From Flavobacterium limicola (lineage in GTDB: Bacteria; Bacteroidota; Bacteroidia; Flavobacteriales; Flavobacteriaceae), in NCBI RefSeq assembly GCF_003634755.1, contig NZ_RBXA01000003.1:434001-498000 (forward strand): DNA of 64,000 bases, in the 5' to 3' direction. A model generated the notes under the pieces. The model worked only from the letters and a program-made list of their open reading frames with translations, had not been told where the DNA came from and ran no database searches. The translations under genes were made by a program, and so were the position numbers. Shown here piece by piece: positions 19,166 to 27,266 of the stretch. Within the stretch, counting starts at the first letter, position 1. The number at the start of each line of letters is the position of its first letter.

Positions 19166-20632
19166 TTATTTACTTTTCTTCAAAGCTTCGATTAATTCTA
19201 CCAAATCGACTACACCATAAGTAGAGGAATAGTCTGAGACTGCATAAGGTAATATCAGACTGCTGTTATGAATAATCGAACCGCATGAATACACTACATT
19301 AGGAACATAGCCTTCCCGTTCATCCTCCAGAGGAGAGAGTAAGGGTTCACTAAGTCTTCCAATTTCCCTTGAAGGATCATCAAGATCAAAAAGCGAAGCA
19401 CCGATGCAATATCTTCTCATGGCACCTACACCATGAGTAATTACTAACCAGCCTTCATCGGTCCAAAGTGGCGATCCACAATTTCCAATTTGTGTATATT
19501 CCCATGGATAACGCGGCTCTTGGATGATAACGGGATTGTTCCATTGCTCTGGTCTATCGGAATACATAAGGTAATTGTTAACACCATCAATTCTAGATAG
19601 CATAGCATACTTGCCTTTAATTTTTCTAGGGAATAATGCCAGGTTTTTATTTTGAGCACCAATTCCATATAAGGGCATTACGCGGAACGTATAAAAGTCT
19701 TCAGTTGAAATAAGCTTCGGAAGTATGACATGACCATTATAGGCCGTGTAGGTAGCCATTACTTTATCTGAATTATCATCGTCGACAAAACGGACAAAAC
19801 GAGCATCTTCAATACCACGGCTTTCAGAATCTGATATTGGAAATATAACACGTTCGGTGATATCAGAATCATGTTTGAATTGTAAATCATAAAATGAATC
19901 CGCTAGCCAAATCACTTCTTCGAGTGCCGTTCTTCTCTCCTGACGAATCATTGGATCGCATAAAGCTTTATTTACCACACTTTTTAATATGGCATACTCA
20001 AATTCGTGCGGCAGATCCTGCATAATACGAGTTGAATATTTATCAGAAGTATGCATTTCTGCCAATTTCATCAAAAATCGTTCTTTGTTGTATAATGTTT
20101 TGTGTCCTATTTCTGCTTTATCAATGTTATTACCAATTTTCATCACTTGGAGATCGTTATTCATATCTAGGATTCCCCTTCTAAATACAATTGACGAGAT
20201 ATGACCTTCACCTGTGGCACGAAAAGAAATGATAACGCGTTTTTCGCCTTTTCCGAGACCCGATTGATCGAAATCTTCCACAATAGAAGGATTAAAAATG
20301 GCTGTGGATTCTATTGCATACTCCATTGTGCAGTAAGATCCGATGAGCATCTTTCGTTCCAATGAGAGCTTGTCATAGTTAATTTGCATTGCTTCAATTA
20401 TGCCTCTAATTTTTTCGCAATGCCGAAAAAATATGCTTGAAATATTTCGATGTCTTCTTGCAAACTCACGAAGTGTATGTTCTAAGGTATCTACGACTTG
20501 TTTTTCATTTAACAACATAATATGGCTGACCATTTTTTGTGTCCTCTGATCGCCATTCATAAAATATCGGGCAACAACTCTCTTTGAATCAGGTATAAAT
20601 GTCATGTTTTTTCGGATTACAGGAACTCGCAT
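19166..20632 (-). CDS. Glycoside hydrolase/phosphorylase family 130 protein
   Basis: This is a 488-residue five-bladed beta-propeller enzyme of GH130, most of which phosphorolyse beta-mannosides. The N-terminal ~180 residues are helical (MRVPVIRKNMTFIPDSKRVV onward), as in the longer subgroup of the family. The propeller signatures are SRGIEDARFV (catalytic-acid region), ATYTAYNG, KNLALFPRKIKGKYAMLSR, GNCGSPLWTDEGWLVITHGVG and YVPNVVYSCG. It is probably cytosolic, as no signal peptide is present. Whether it is a phosphorylase or hydrolase, and its linkage specificity, cannot be set from this reading. No mannan-utilisation partners are adjacent. Confidence 0.88.
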   Translation of the reverse strand: MRVPVIRKNMTFIPDSKRVVARYFMNGDQRTQKMVSHIMLLNEKQVVDTLEHTLREFARRHRNISSIFFRHCEKIRGIIEAMQINYDKLSLERKMLIGSYCTMEYAIESTAIFNPSIVEDFDQSGLGKGEKRVIISFRATGEGHISSIVFRRGILDMNNDLQVMKIGNNIDKAEIGHKTLYNKERFLMKLAEMHTSDKYSTRIMQDLPHEFEYAILKSVVNKALCDPMIRQERRTALEEVIWLADSFYDLQFKHDSDITERVIFPISDSESRGIEDARFVRFVDDDNSDKVMATYTAYNGHVILPKLISTEDFYTFRVMPLYGIGAQNKNLALFPRKIKGKYAMLSRIDGVNNYLMYSDRPEQWNNPVIIQEPRYPWEYTQIGNCGSPLWTDEGWLVITHGVGAMRRYCIGASLFDLDDPSREIGRLSEPLLSPLEDEREGYVPNVVYSCGSIIHNSSLILPYAVSDYSSTYGVVDLVELIEALKKSK

Positions 20633-21488
20633 AGCTTTATTTTTAAATTTATAGTAAAATAAATACGCTTTTTTATGTAGTGATAAAAAGCCGTTCAGTC
20701 CTGTTGCTTAATAGCTAGGTTCTATTTTAGGTGAACCTATAATTTAGGACGAAACATTTTAAGAAATTCGGAATTTTGGAAGCTAAAACTTAAATTAAAC
20801 TTTATATTCAAAATTACAAAAAAACAATGAAATAATCGTAAGTGTTTGTTTTTCAGTATTAAAAAAACAAAAAAACAGTCGGACTATTTGCTACAATCAA
20901 ATTTTAATTTTTGATGTCGATTAATAGTTACAGAGAATTATAGTTATTTATATTGCTGTAAAATACTCTCGCATTTTTTTTGAAGGTTTTCGCGAAATAT
21001 TTCAGATAATTAATTCTTGATCCGTCTTCAATCTTGAATATTGTTCACTTTTTCGCAAAATTTATTCCTAGACAATTTCCTGAGGTTGCAGAAACCTAAG
21101 GGAAGTACTTTTATTTGCCGATGCAGAAATTAGCAGGCCAGTTTTTACTGGGGTTTACAGATATTGAGGTACAAATAAGGTACTAATCTGAACAAAATAA
21201 CGCAAAATAAGAACAAACAAGCCTTTATCAATTTTCAAGTGAAATACTGTATTAGGTCAATTTGATGCACTATATTTTCTAAGAGCACATTAATCCAGTG
21301 GTTGATGTAAAAGTATAAAAAACATTTGATTAAAAAGTGGTTTAATTATATTTTGAGGTGACCCTATCGGGATAATTTTTGAACTATTTTCTGCTAGATT
21401 AAATGCATTTGAGTATGCTGTCAGCTATTAAATAAATCAATGAGAAACATTAAATTTATTAGTAAGCCCATATCCACTTTAATTTGGT
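20633..21488. other. Long AT-rich intergenic region, no gene recognised
   Basis: It contains the upstream region of the GH130 gene. CAAAATTA at 20809-20816 reads leftward as TAATTTTG, a possible -7 box with a ~175-nt leader. The remaining ~650 bp show no convincing coding pattern, hairpin or repeat. Confidence 0.45.
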
Positions 21489-21863
21489 ATGTCCAGTTAT
21501 AAAGTTACAGTATCTATTGTTAAATATTCATTAATACTGCACATGCCACTTTACTTTTGCCGAATGAATCTTTGTCGAAAAAATTTAGTAAATAGTATTT
21601 TGCTCTTTGTGGGCATGAAATTGTTTTATAATATTTGTTTTCAAGAAAGTGATAATTCTTCAGTAGTGGATTTACACTGTGAAAATAGTTTATCTCCTAA
21701 TTTTGTAGACTTTGATTTGGACATAAACGAAGAAGACCAAATTATTTACAGATTGGAAATTTTCATAATGGTTGAAAAGTATACCCAACACAACCATTTT
21801 TATATTACCAGTAAATCATCTCAACCATTTTACTCCGTTTGGCAACCGCCAAAGCTTAGTTAA
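21489..21863 (+). CDS. Short hypothetical protein, flavobacterial type
   Basis: Up to 124 residues. The N-terminal part is hydrophobic and poor in charge (VSIVKYSLILHMPLYFC, NSILLFVGMKLF) and may be a signal segment. It is followed by an acidic stretch DFDLDINEEDQ and a C-terminal tail KYTQHNHFYITSKSSQPFYS ending in VWQPPKLS. Hydrophobic start, acidic D/E cluster, then an aromatic C-terminus is also the layout of the protein encoded at about 25.6 kb. The true start may be an internal ATG such as that at MPLYFC or MNLCRK. Function unknown; expression uncertain. Confidence 0.45.
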   Translation: MSSYKVTVSIVKYSLILHMPLYFCRMNLCRKNLVNSILLFVGMKLFYNICFQESDNSSVVDLHCENSLSPNFVDFDLDINEEDQIIYRLEIFIMVEKYTQHNHFYITSKSSQPFYSVWQPPKLS

Positions 21864-21974
21864 TATTCTAGAGCCTCTTGTTGGGTGTTTGAAAATTATT
21901 CATTCACTCAAACAGCATTACTATCCTATGCAGTAATGCAGAAAAATTATGTTTATTAACTAAATTACATTTAT

Positions 21975-22312
21975 ATGGACTTTGAAGACTTTTTGAAAAA
22001 AAAGGCAAGCCTCATAAAAATCATGCATTGCATAACTATTATCAAAATGATGGTTATAGATACAAGACCTATTCTAGTGGTCATGTAAGCTTTAACGCAA
22101 TTGAATTCATCAATAGTTTAAGAAACAACAAGAAACTCAAGATAGTTTTCCTTGGTGTTTTGATTCTCGCAATAGTTCTTGTAATTGGGATAATTGCCAT
22201 TTTATTTTCTTTAATTTCATCGATGACTGATAATATTGCTCCAAATGGGCTTCCAAGAGTGTTTGATGAGGCGATTGACTTCCTAAACAGACTATGGAAT
22301 GGCACAGAATAG
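21975..22312 (+). pseudogene. Small membrane protein gene with a one-base homopolymer frameshift
   Basis: The ATG at 21975 begins MDFEDFLKK, but the frame is lost in a run of eight A (21996-22003). Adding one A joins it in frame to GKPHKNHALHNYYQNDGYRY, then NNKKLKIVFLGVLILAIVLVIG (one membrane helix) and the conserved-looking tail GLPRVFDEAIDFLNRLWNGT. The restored product is ~113 residues and resembles a small flavobacterial membrane protein of unknown function with an MDFEDFL start. Either the gene is inactive in this copy, or the A-run is a slippage site, or the base is a sequencing error. Two further damaged genes follow immediately. Confidence 0.75.
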
Positions 22313-22401
22313 ATTGTATTAATTTGCGAAAGTGGGGAGATAAGGTATATGTTGTATTGGTTGATAGTTTTGCTTTAATCAAATATGTAATTTAAAAATA
22401 T

Positions 22402-23330
22402 ATGATAATAGATAGTTTTGTATGGATTTGTTTTTTAGGATTTGTCCTAGCAATGTTAGCACTAGATTTAGGTGTTTTCATCGAAAATCTCATGAAGTAA
22501 AAATTAAAGAAGCTCTTCTTTGGAGCGCTGTATGGATATCCCTTGCCTTAATTTTTAATTATGGTGTTTATATTTTCATGGGCAAAGAAAAAGCAATTGA
22601 GTTTTTAACAGCTTATGTTATTGAAAAATCATTAAGTATTGATAATTTGTTTGTCTTTATTATGCTCTTTACCTATTTCAATGTAGATAGAAAGTACCAG
22701 TACAAAATACTATTTTGGGGTATTTTAGGAGCTTTGGTAATGCGCGGCATTTTTATTTTTGCAGGTGTAGCACTCATTAGTAAGTTTCATTGGATTATGT
22801 ACGTTTTCGGGGCGATACTTATTTATATGGGTTTTAAAATGATTTTTCATAAAGACAAAGAGATTGAACCAGATAAAAATCCATTAGTAAGGTTATTTAA
22901 AAAATTATTTCCCGTTACAGAAGAAATGCATGGAGGCAAATTCTTTGTAAAATTAAAAGGTCAAAGATTTGCAACACCATTATTTATTGTGCTTCTTATT
23001 GTAGAATTTACTGATTTGGTTTTTGCGGTCGATTCAATACCTGCGGTACTTGCGATTACAAATGATACGTTTATCATTTTTACCTCTAATGTTTTTGCAA
23101 TATTGGGTTTAAGAGCGTTGTATTTTGCTTTGGCTGGAATTACAAAATATTTTCATTATTTAAAATATGTTTTATCGTTAATATTAGTTTTTGTTGGAGT
23201 AAAAACGACAATTGTTAGTTTCTATAAAATACCAATTGTCCACTCTTTAATGGTAATATCCGGTATATTACTTATTTCTGTTTTACTTTCTGTTGCTTTT
23301 CCAAAAAATAAAGATTTAATAAATAACTAA
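22402..23330 (+). pseudogene. TerC/Alx-family membrane protein gene with a one-base frameshift near the start
   Basis: The natural start at 22402 reads MIIDSFVWICFLGFVLAMLA then LDLGVF, then runs out of frame. Inserting one T into TTTT at 22475-22478 joins it to HRKSHEVKIKEALLWS, the standard TerC sequence, and the frame stays open to 23330. The body is typical: SLSIDNLFVFIMLFTYF, GALVMRGIFIFAG, LLIVEFTDLVFAVDSIPAVL (the conserved acidic metal-ion helix) and LRALYFAL. Members are implicated in metal (manganese or tellurite-linked) homeostasis. Translation from the internal ATG at 22422 would give an abnormal first 19 residues lacking part of helix 1. Confidence 0.85.
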
Positions 23331-23341
23331 AATTGAATACT

Positions 23342-23602
23342 ATGAATTGTCCAAGTTGTAAAGTTCCGCTTGTTATGTCTGATAGACAAGGAATTGAGAT
23401 TTATTATTGTCCGTAATGTCGTGGGATATGGTTAGATCGAGGTGAGCTTGATAAAATAATAGAAAGGTCGGGAATTGAAACGCAAAACAATCCTCAATTC
23501 AATAGACATGCTCCTGAGAGCCATCCACAGCATGGCTACTATAAGGAACACAAGAAAAAACATTGGTTAAATGAATTGTTTGATACCGCATTATTTTGTT
23601 GA
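23342..23602 (+). pseudogene. zf-TFIIB-type zinc-ribbon protein gene with an internal nonsense codon
   Basis: The frame encodes MNCPSCKVPLVMSDRQGIE, then IYYCP, a TAA stop (23414-23416), then CRGIWLDRGELDKIIERSG. The stop stands exactly where the family has a residue, often Lys, between the Pro and Cys of the second zinc knuckle (CPxCxGxWLDRGEL). The downstream part stays in frame to HWLNELFD and a TGA at 23600. A single A-to-T change (AAA or AAG type codon to TAA) would explain it. The protein would be a small cytosolic zinc ribbon of unknown function. It is the third damaged gene in a row. Confidence 0.85.
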
Positions 23603-23615
23603 ATAATGCGGTTTA
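23585..23615 (+). terminator. Hairpin terminator overlapping the zinc-ribbon stop codon
   Basis: An 11-bp perfect stem ACCGCATTATT/AATAATGCGGT with a 6-nt loop, followed by a short T-rich tract. It closes the unit of three damaged genes. Confidence 0.7.
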
Positions 23616-23985
23616 TTTCCTTATATTTTCTTTCTCGAAGTCCTTCCCGAACGTTCTTCTTGTTTTCGGCATAATTCTGCTAATTTAGGTTATTTATTCC
23701 TATCTAAAAGCAGGATCTTTTACTGTCTTAATTAGAGGAAGTAGCATAGTTAAGAGTGTCTAATAAAATGGCTGCTTCCTATTTGGTGATTTCTTCCTCT
23801 ACTTTAATCAGAATAAAATCAAATTATAATAAAAACGTTGTCTTAGGACAATGTGTACTACAATTGTAATTTTTAATTTTGAAGCAAAATTGAAAGTTGT
23901 TTCCAATGGGTTTTCTATTGCGGCTAATTGAAACGGCGATCACTATATAAAATCTTCTTTTACATTCCATTTTCAAAAAAAAAAA
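23613..23985. other. Intergenic region, no gene recognised
   Basis: Low-complexity AT-rich DNA before the MFS gene. A leftward reading near 23640-23690 (LAELCRKQEERSGRTSRK) looks vaguely transposon-like but is too short to assign. Confidence 0.35.
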
Positions 23986-25146
23986 ATGAAGCAAGTTAAG
24001 CTTACAAATCAAGTATTGTATTTATTGAGTATATCAGCCGGTCTTGTTGTGGCTAATTTATATTACAACCAACCCCTGCTTCATCAAATTGCAGTGAGTT
24101 TTAAGGTGTCTGAGTCTGAGGTGAGCAATGTCGCTCTGTTCACACAGTTGGGTTATGCTTTGGGCTTGTTGTTAATTATTCCTTTAGGTGACAAGGTCTC
24201 AAATAAAAAGATATTGCGAATTGACTTTTTAATTATGGTTATCGCCTTAGTTGCGGCAGGATTTGCAAATTCACTTTTGATTCTTATTGTAAGTAGTTTT
24301 TTTGTTGGCTTTACATCGGCAATACCGCAGTTGTTTGTTCCTATGGCGGCGCAACTTTCAGATGATTCGAATCGGGGGCGAGCAATAGGGATTGTTATGA
24401 GTGGTTTATTGATTGGGATCTTGGGAGGTCGTGTAATCAGCGGATTTGTGGGCGAACAATTTGGATGGCGCATCATGTTTTGTGCTGCTGCAATAATGAT
24501 GGTTGTTTTATATGTAATCCTGAAATATAAATTACCTAAGATCAATCCGCAATTTAGCGGGAGTTATGCCAGTTTAATGAAATCTCTCTTTTATTATTTT
24601 AAATCTGATTCTTCCTTGCGTTTAGCTACTTTGAGAGGAGCTTTAGCTTTTGCAGGATTAAGTTCTTTCTGGACTACTTTGGTTTTTTTGATGCAGGATT
24701 CATTTGGCTATGGGAGTACTGTTAGCGGAGGGTTCGGAATTCTGGGAATTGTGGGAGCGCTAGCGGCTGCTCTTGTGGGTAAGGTAAGTAGTTCCGTTAG
24801 TAATAGTTCTATTATTTTAGCAGCAACAATCCTGTTAATTATCTCTTGGAGTATTTTTTTTATTTCCGGACATTCAATATTAGGATTGGTTTTTGGGGTT
24901 GTATTGGTTGATTTGGGACTGCAATCTCTACATATTACTAATCAAAAGATTATTTTTTCTAATAATCCCGAAGCAAGAAACCGGGTCAATACAATTTATA
25001 TGGTAGGGTTTTTTATTGGCGGAGCTTTTGGAACCGCGGCGGGAGCTATGGCTTGGGAACTTCATGGATGGATGGGAGTATCGGTACTTGGGATTGTTTT
25101 GTCTTTTCTGATTTTGATTGCGCATTTATTATTTAGAAAAAGCTGA
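23986..25146 (+). CDS. MFS transporter, drug/metabolite exporter type
   Basis: This 386-residue, 12-helix major facilitator has the family features LVVANLYYNQPLLHQIA in helix 1, GLLLIIPLGDKVSNKKILRI (the loop 2-3 motif A), GFTSAIPQLFVPMAAQLS in helix 4, and GRAIGIVMSGLLIGILGGRV in helix 5, the antiporter motif C region typical of exporters. It resembles the YnfM/arabinose-efflux-like group. The ATG follows a run of A that could act as an A-rich initiation region. No regulator is adjacent, so substrate is unknown. Confidence 0.85.
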   Translation: MKQVKLTNQVLYLLSISAGLVVANLYYNQPLLHQIAVSFKVSESEVSNVALFTQLGYALGLLLIIPLGDKVSNKKILRIDFLIMVIALVAAGFANSLLILIVSSFFVGFTSAIPQLFVPMAAQLSDDSNRGRAIGIVMSGLLIGILGGRVISGFVGEQFGWRIMFCAAAIMMVVLYVILKYKLPKINPQFSGSYASLMKSLFYYFKSDSSLRLATLRGALAFAGLSSFWTTLVFLMQDSFGYGSTVSGGFGILGIVGALAAALVGKVSSSVSNSSIILAATILLIISWSIFFISGHSILGLVFGVVLVDLGLQSLHITNQKIIFSNNPEARNRVNTIYMVGFFIGGAFGTAAGAMAWELHGWMGVSVLGIVLSFLILIAHLLFRKS

Positions 25147-25533
25147 AATGTGAGGTGAATGCTAAGAATAGAATTAAAAAATATGAATTGAAGTGATCAT
25201 TTTATGTTTTTAATCATAATATTGCAAATTCCAGTGATATTAACCACCCAATTCCAATTTAAAGTAAAACCTAATTCCGGAGAAAAATAACCGCCTCTAT
25301 TTTTCATGAAAAAAAGTACTTTTTTTCATTTGTTAATTAGTATTCAAATACTGAGATTTGTTTATTTCTTTTTCTCATAGATTAAGATATCAGCCATTTT
25401 ATAAATGCGGAAAAGTAGTCTACTATTGCTTAACGTTTAATTAATTGAAACTGTGTTTATTCTGTCGTAATGTTTTTTTGAAAGAACTGCAAATATTTTT
25501 CATTTACTTTTTACTTGTTAAACATAATTAAAA
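25147..25533. other. Intergenic region with a 24-bp perfect palindrome
   Basis: No gene recognised. Leftward around 25220-25290 the frame GGYFSPELGFTLNWNWVVNI is open and protein-like but isolated, perhaps a relic. The palindrome at 25306-25329 is listed separately. Confidence 0.4.
25306..25329. repeat. 24-bp perfect palindrome
   Basis: ATGAAAAAAAGT followed directly by its reverse complement ACTTTTTTTCAT. It could be an operator, a cruciform-forming site or a loopless terminator. It lies between the MFS gene and the small exported-protein gene. Confidence 0.7.
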
Positions 25534-25575
25534 TTGTTTTTTTCTTTCATTACTTTCATTACTTTTGGCCTCCAA

Positions 25576-25971
25576 ATGAGAGTAACTATATTTTTTCTAT
25601 ATCTGTTTTTCTATCTGCAAAGCGGAGGAAATTATGTTTATGCAGCTTCGCATGACAATGGTATTTACAACTCACTAATTTCCAAGTTTTTAAAGTCAGA
25701 TCAAGTAAAAAATGATAACTCGAGTTCTGGCAGTATTATGATTAATGCTGATGGATTTGATTTAGAAGAGGAATGCTCCAAAAATGATTCTGTTAAAAAC
25801 AAAAATTTAAACAAAAATTTTACTGAAAAATTTAGCGTTTCAAAAGTTTGGTATCAGACATTTTCTTGTCAGTCCGTCATAAACTATTGTGATAAGAATT
25901 TTAAAGTCTTCGCGCCATTTTGTGGCCAGTCATATCCTATTTATATTATTCAGCAGGTATTAAGAATTTGA
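25576..25971 (+). CDS. Small exported hypothetical protein, flavobacterial type
   Basis: From the ATG at 25576 the product has 131 residues. It starts MRVTIFFLYLFFYLQSGGNY, a signal-peptide-like segment with probable cleavage near VYA-ASH. A polar, acidic middle follows (INADGFDLEEECSKND), then a C-terminal block with paired cysteines (FSCQSVINYCDKNF, FAPFCGQSYPIYIIQQVLRI). I recall related short flavobacterial proteins that share the GGNxVYA start and the CGxSxPIYIxQxxLRI end, all uncharacterised. A longer start 14 codons upstream is possible but would spoil the signal peptide. Not in an obvious operon; it precedes the RND efflux genes by ~170 bp. Confidence 0.65.
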   Translation: MRVTIFFLYLFFYLQSGGNYVYAASHDNGIYNSLISKFLKSDQVKNDNSSSGSIMINADGFDLEEECSKNDSVKNKNLNKNFTEKFSVSKVWYQTFSCQSVINYCDKNFKVFAPFCGQSYPIYIIQQVLRI

Positions 25972-26139
25972 TTAATACTATAATCAGTTACTAAATTTTT
26001 GAGGTTGCTAACCCTTATGAATGCTTTAAGCTTTCATTTATGGTATTGCAGTTCCAATATTTTTTGTAAACTGATGACTTTTTATGTCTAAGGAATTCCC
26101 AATTCCATGTATTTAATCGCTTAATTTCCATTTTACATT

Positions 26140-27222
26140 ATGAATAAAATACTCGTGTTCACGGGCTTGATTGCCTTGTTGTGCTTAACAAGCTGTACAA
26201 CTAAAAAAGAAGAAAAAGAAGAAGAGACAAAATTTATTGTTACCAATCCTATAAAAATTGATACATCGTTTACCAAACAATATGTTTCTCAAATTCGTTC
26301 CGTAAGAAACATTGAAATCCGAGCGCAGGAAAAAGGATATTTACAAAACATCTATGTAGATGAAGGTCAATATGTAAAAGCAGGTCAGCTACTATTTAGA
26401 ATTATGCCGGGTATGTATCAGGCAGAATTACTAAAGGCACAAGCTGAAGCTAAAGGTGCTGAAATTGAATTACAAAATGCTAAAACCCTTGCCGACAAAA
26501 ATATAGTTTCCAGAAACGAGCAGTCTTTGGCTCAAGCCAAATTGGAGCAGGCAAGAGCAGAAGTGGCTTTGGCTAAACTACATTTATCATTCACTGAAAT
26601 CAGAGCGCCATTTGCCGGAACTATAGATCGTATTCCATTAAAATTAGGTAGTCTTATTGATGAAGGGGAACTGTTGACTAGTCTTTCAGATAACAGTCAA
26701 ATGTTGGCCTATTTTAATGTTTCAGAACCGGAGTATCTAGAATATCAGAGCAATGTAAAAGATCGTGCCACTAATAAAGTAAGTCTCTTATTAGCTAATA
26801 ACAAAGTTTTTCAGTTCCAAGGAAATGTCGAGGTTATTGAAAGTGAATTTAATAATGAAACAGGAAACATAGCCTTCAGAGCAAGATTTCCAAACTCAAA
26901 CAAATTACTGAAACACGGTGAAACAGGATTGGTTCAAATGAATGTTCCGCTTAAAAATGCTATTGTAATTCCGCAGAAAGCGACCTATGAAGTTCAAGAT
27001 AAGAAATATGTTTTTGTTGTAAATAAAAACAATGTACTGGAATCAAAGGAAATTAGTATTACTGGTGAAATCCCTGATTTGTATGTCGTTTCGAGTGGAA
27101 TTACCGAAAATGATAAAATTTTATTGGAAGGGATTCAGAAAGTCAAAGACGATGAAAAGATAAAGTATGATTTTGTAAAATCGAAAGACGTCATCGCCCA
27201 TTTGCGATTAAAAACGGAATAG
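26140..27222 (+). CDS. RND efflux periplasmic adaptor, lipoprotein (AcrA/MexA type)
   Basis: This membrane-fusion protein links the inner-membrane pump to the outer-membrane channel. A lipoprotein signal ends at LTSC (Cys ~19), followed by an acidic KKEEKEEE linker. The biotinyl-lipoyl-like halves are VRNIEIRAQEKGYLQNIYVDE and LHLSFTEIRAPFAGTIDRIP, flanking an alpha-hairpin (residues ~95-145). A beta-barrel and membrane-proximal domain follow (KHGETGLVQMNVPLKNAIVI). It is the first gene of a three-gene rightward operon with the pump and the TolC-like channel, with a 44-bp gap to the pump gene. Confidence 0.93.
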   Translation: MNKILVFTGLIALLCLTSCTTKKEEKEEETKFIVTNPIKIDTSFTKQYVSQIRSVRNIEIRAQEKGYLQNIYVDEGQYVKAGQLLFRIMPGMYQAELLKAQAEAKGAEIELQNAKTLADKNIVSRNEQSLAQAKLEQARAEVALAKLHLSFTEIRAPFAGTIDRIPLKLGSLIDEGELLTSLSDNSQMLAYFNVSEPEYLEYQSNVKDRATNKVSLLLANNKVFQFQGNVEVIESEFNNETGNIAFRARFPNSNKLLKHGETGLVQMNVPLKNAIVIPQKATYEVQDKKYVFVVNKNNVLESKEISITGEIPDLYVVSSGITENDKILLEGIQKVKDDEKIKYDFVKSKDVIAHLRLKTE

Positions 27223-27266
27223 GTTTATAAATTTCAATTTGGTTTAACCAGTAAAAAATAAATATA

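Noticed and set aside
23414..23416. In-frame TAA of the zinc-ribbon gene as a recoded codon
   Set aside because: No recoding of TAA is known in these bacteria, and the neighbouring genes are also damaged; a nonsense mutation is simpler.
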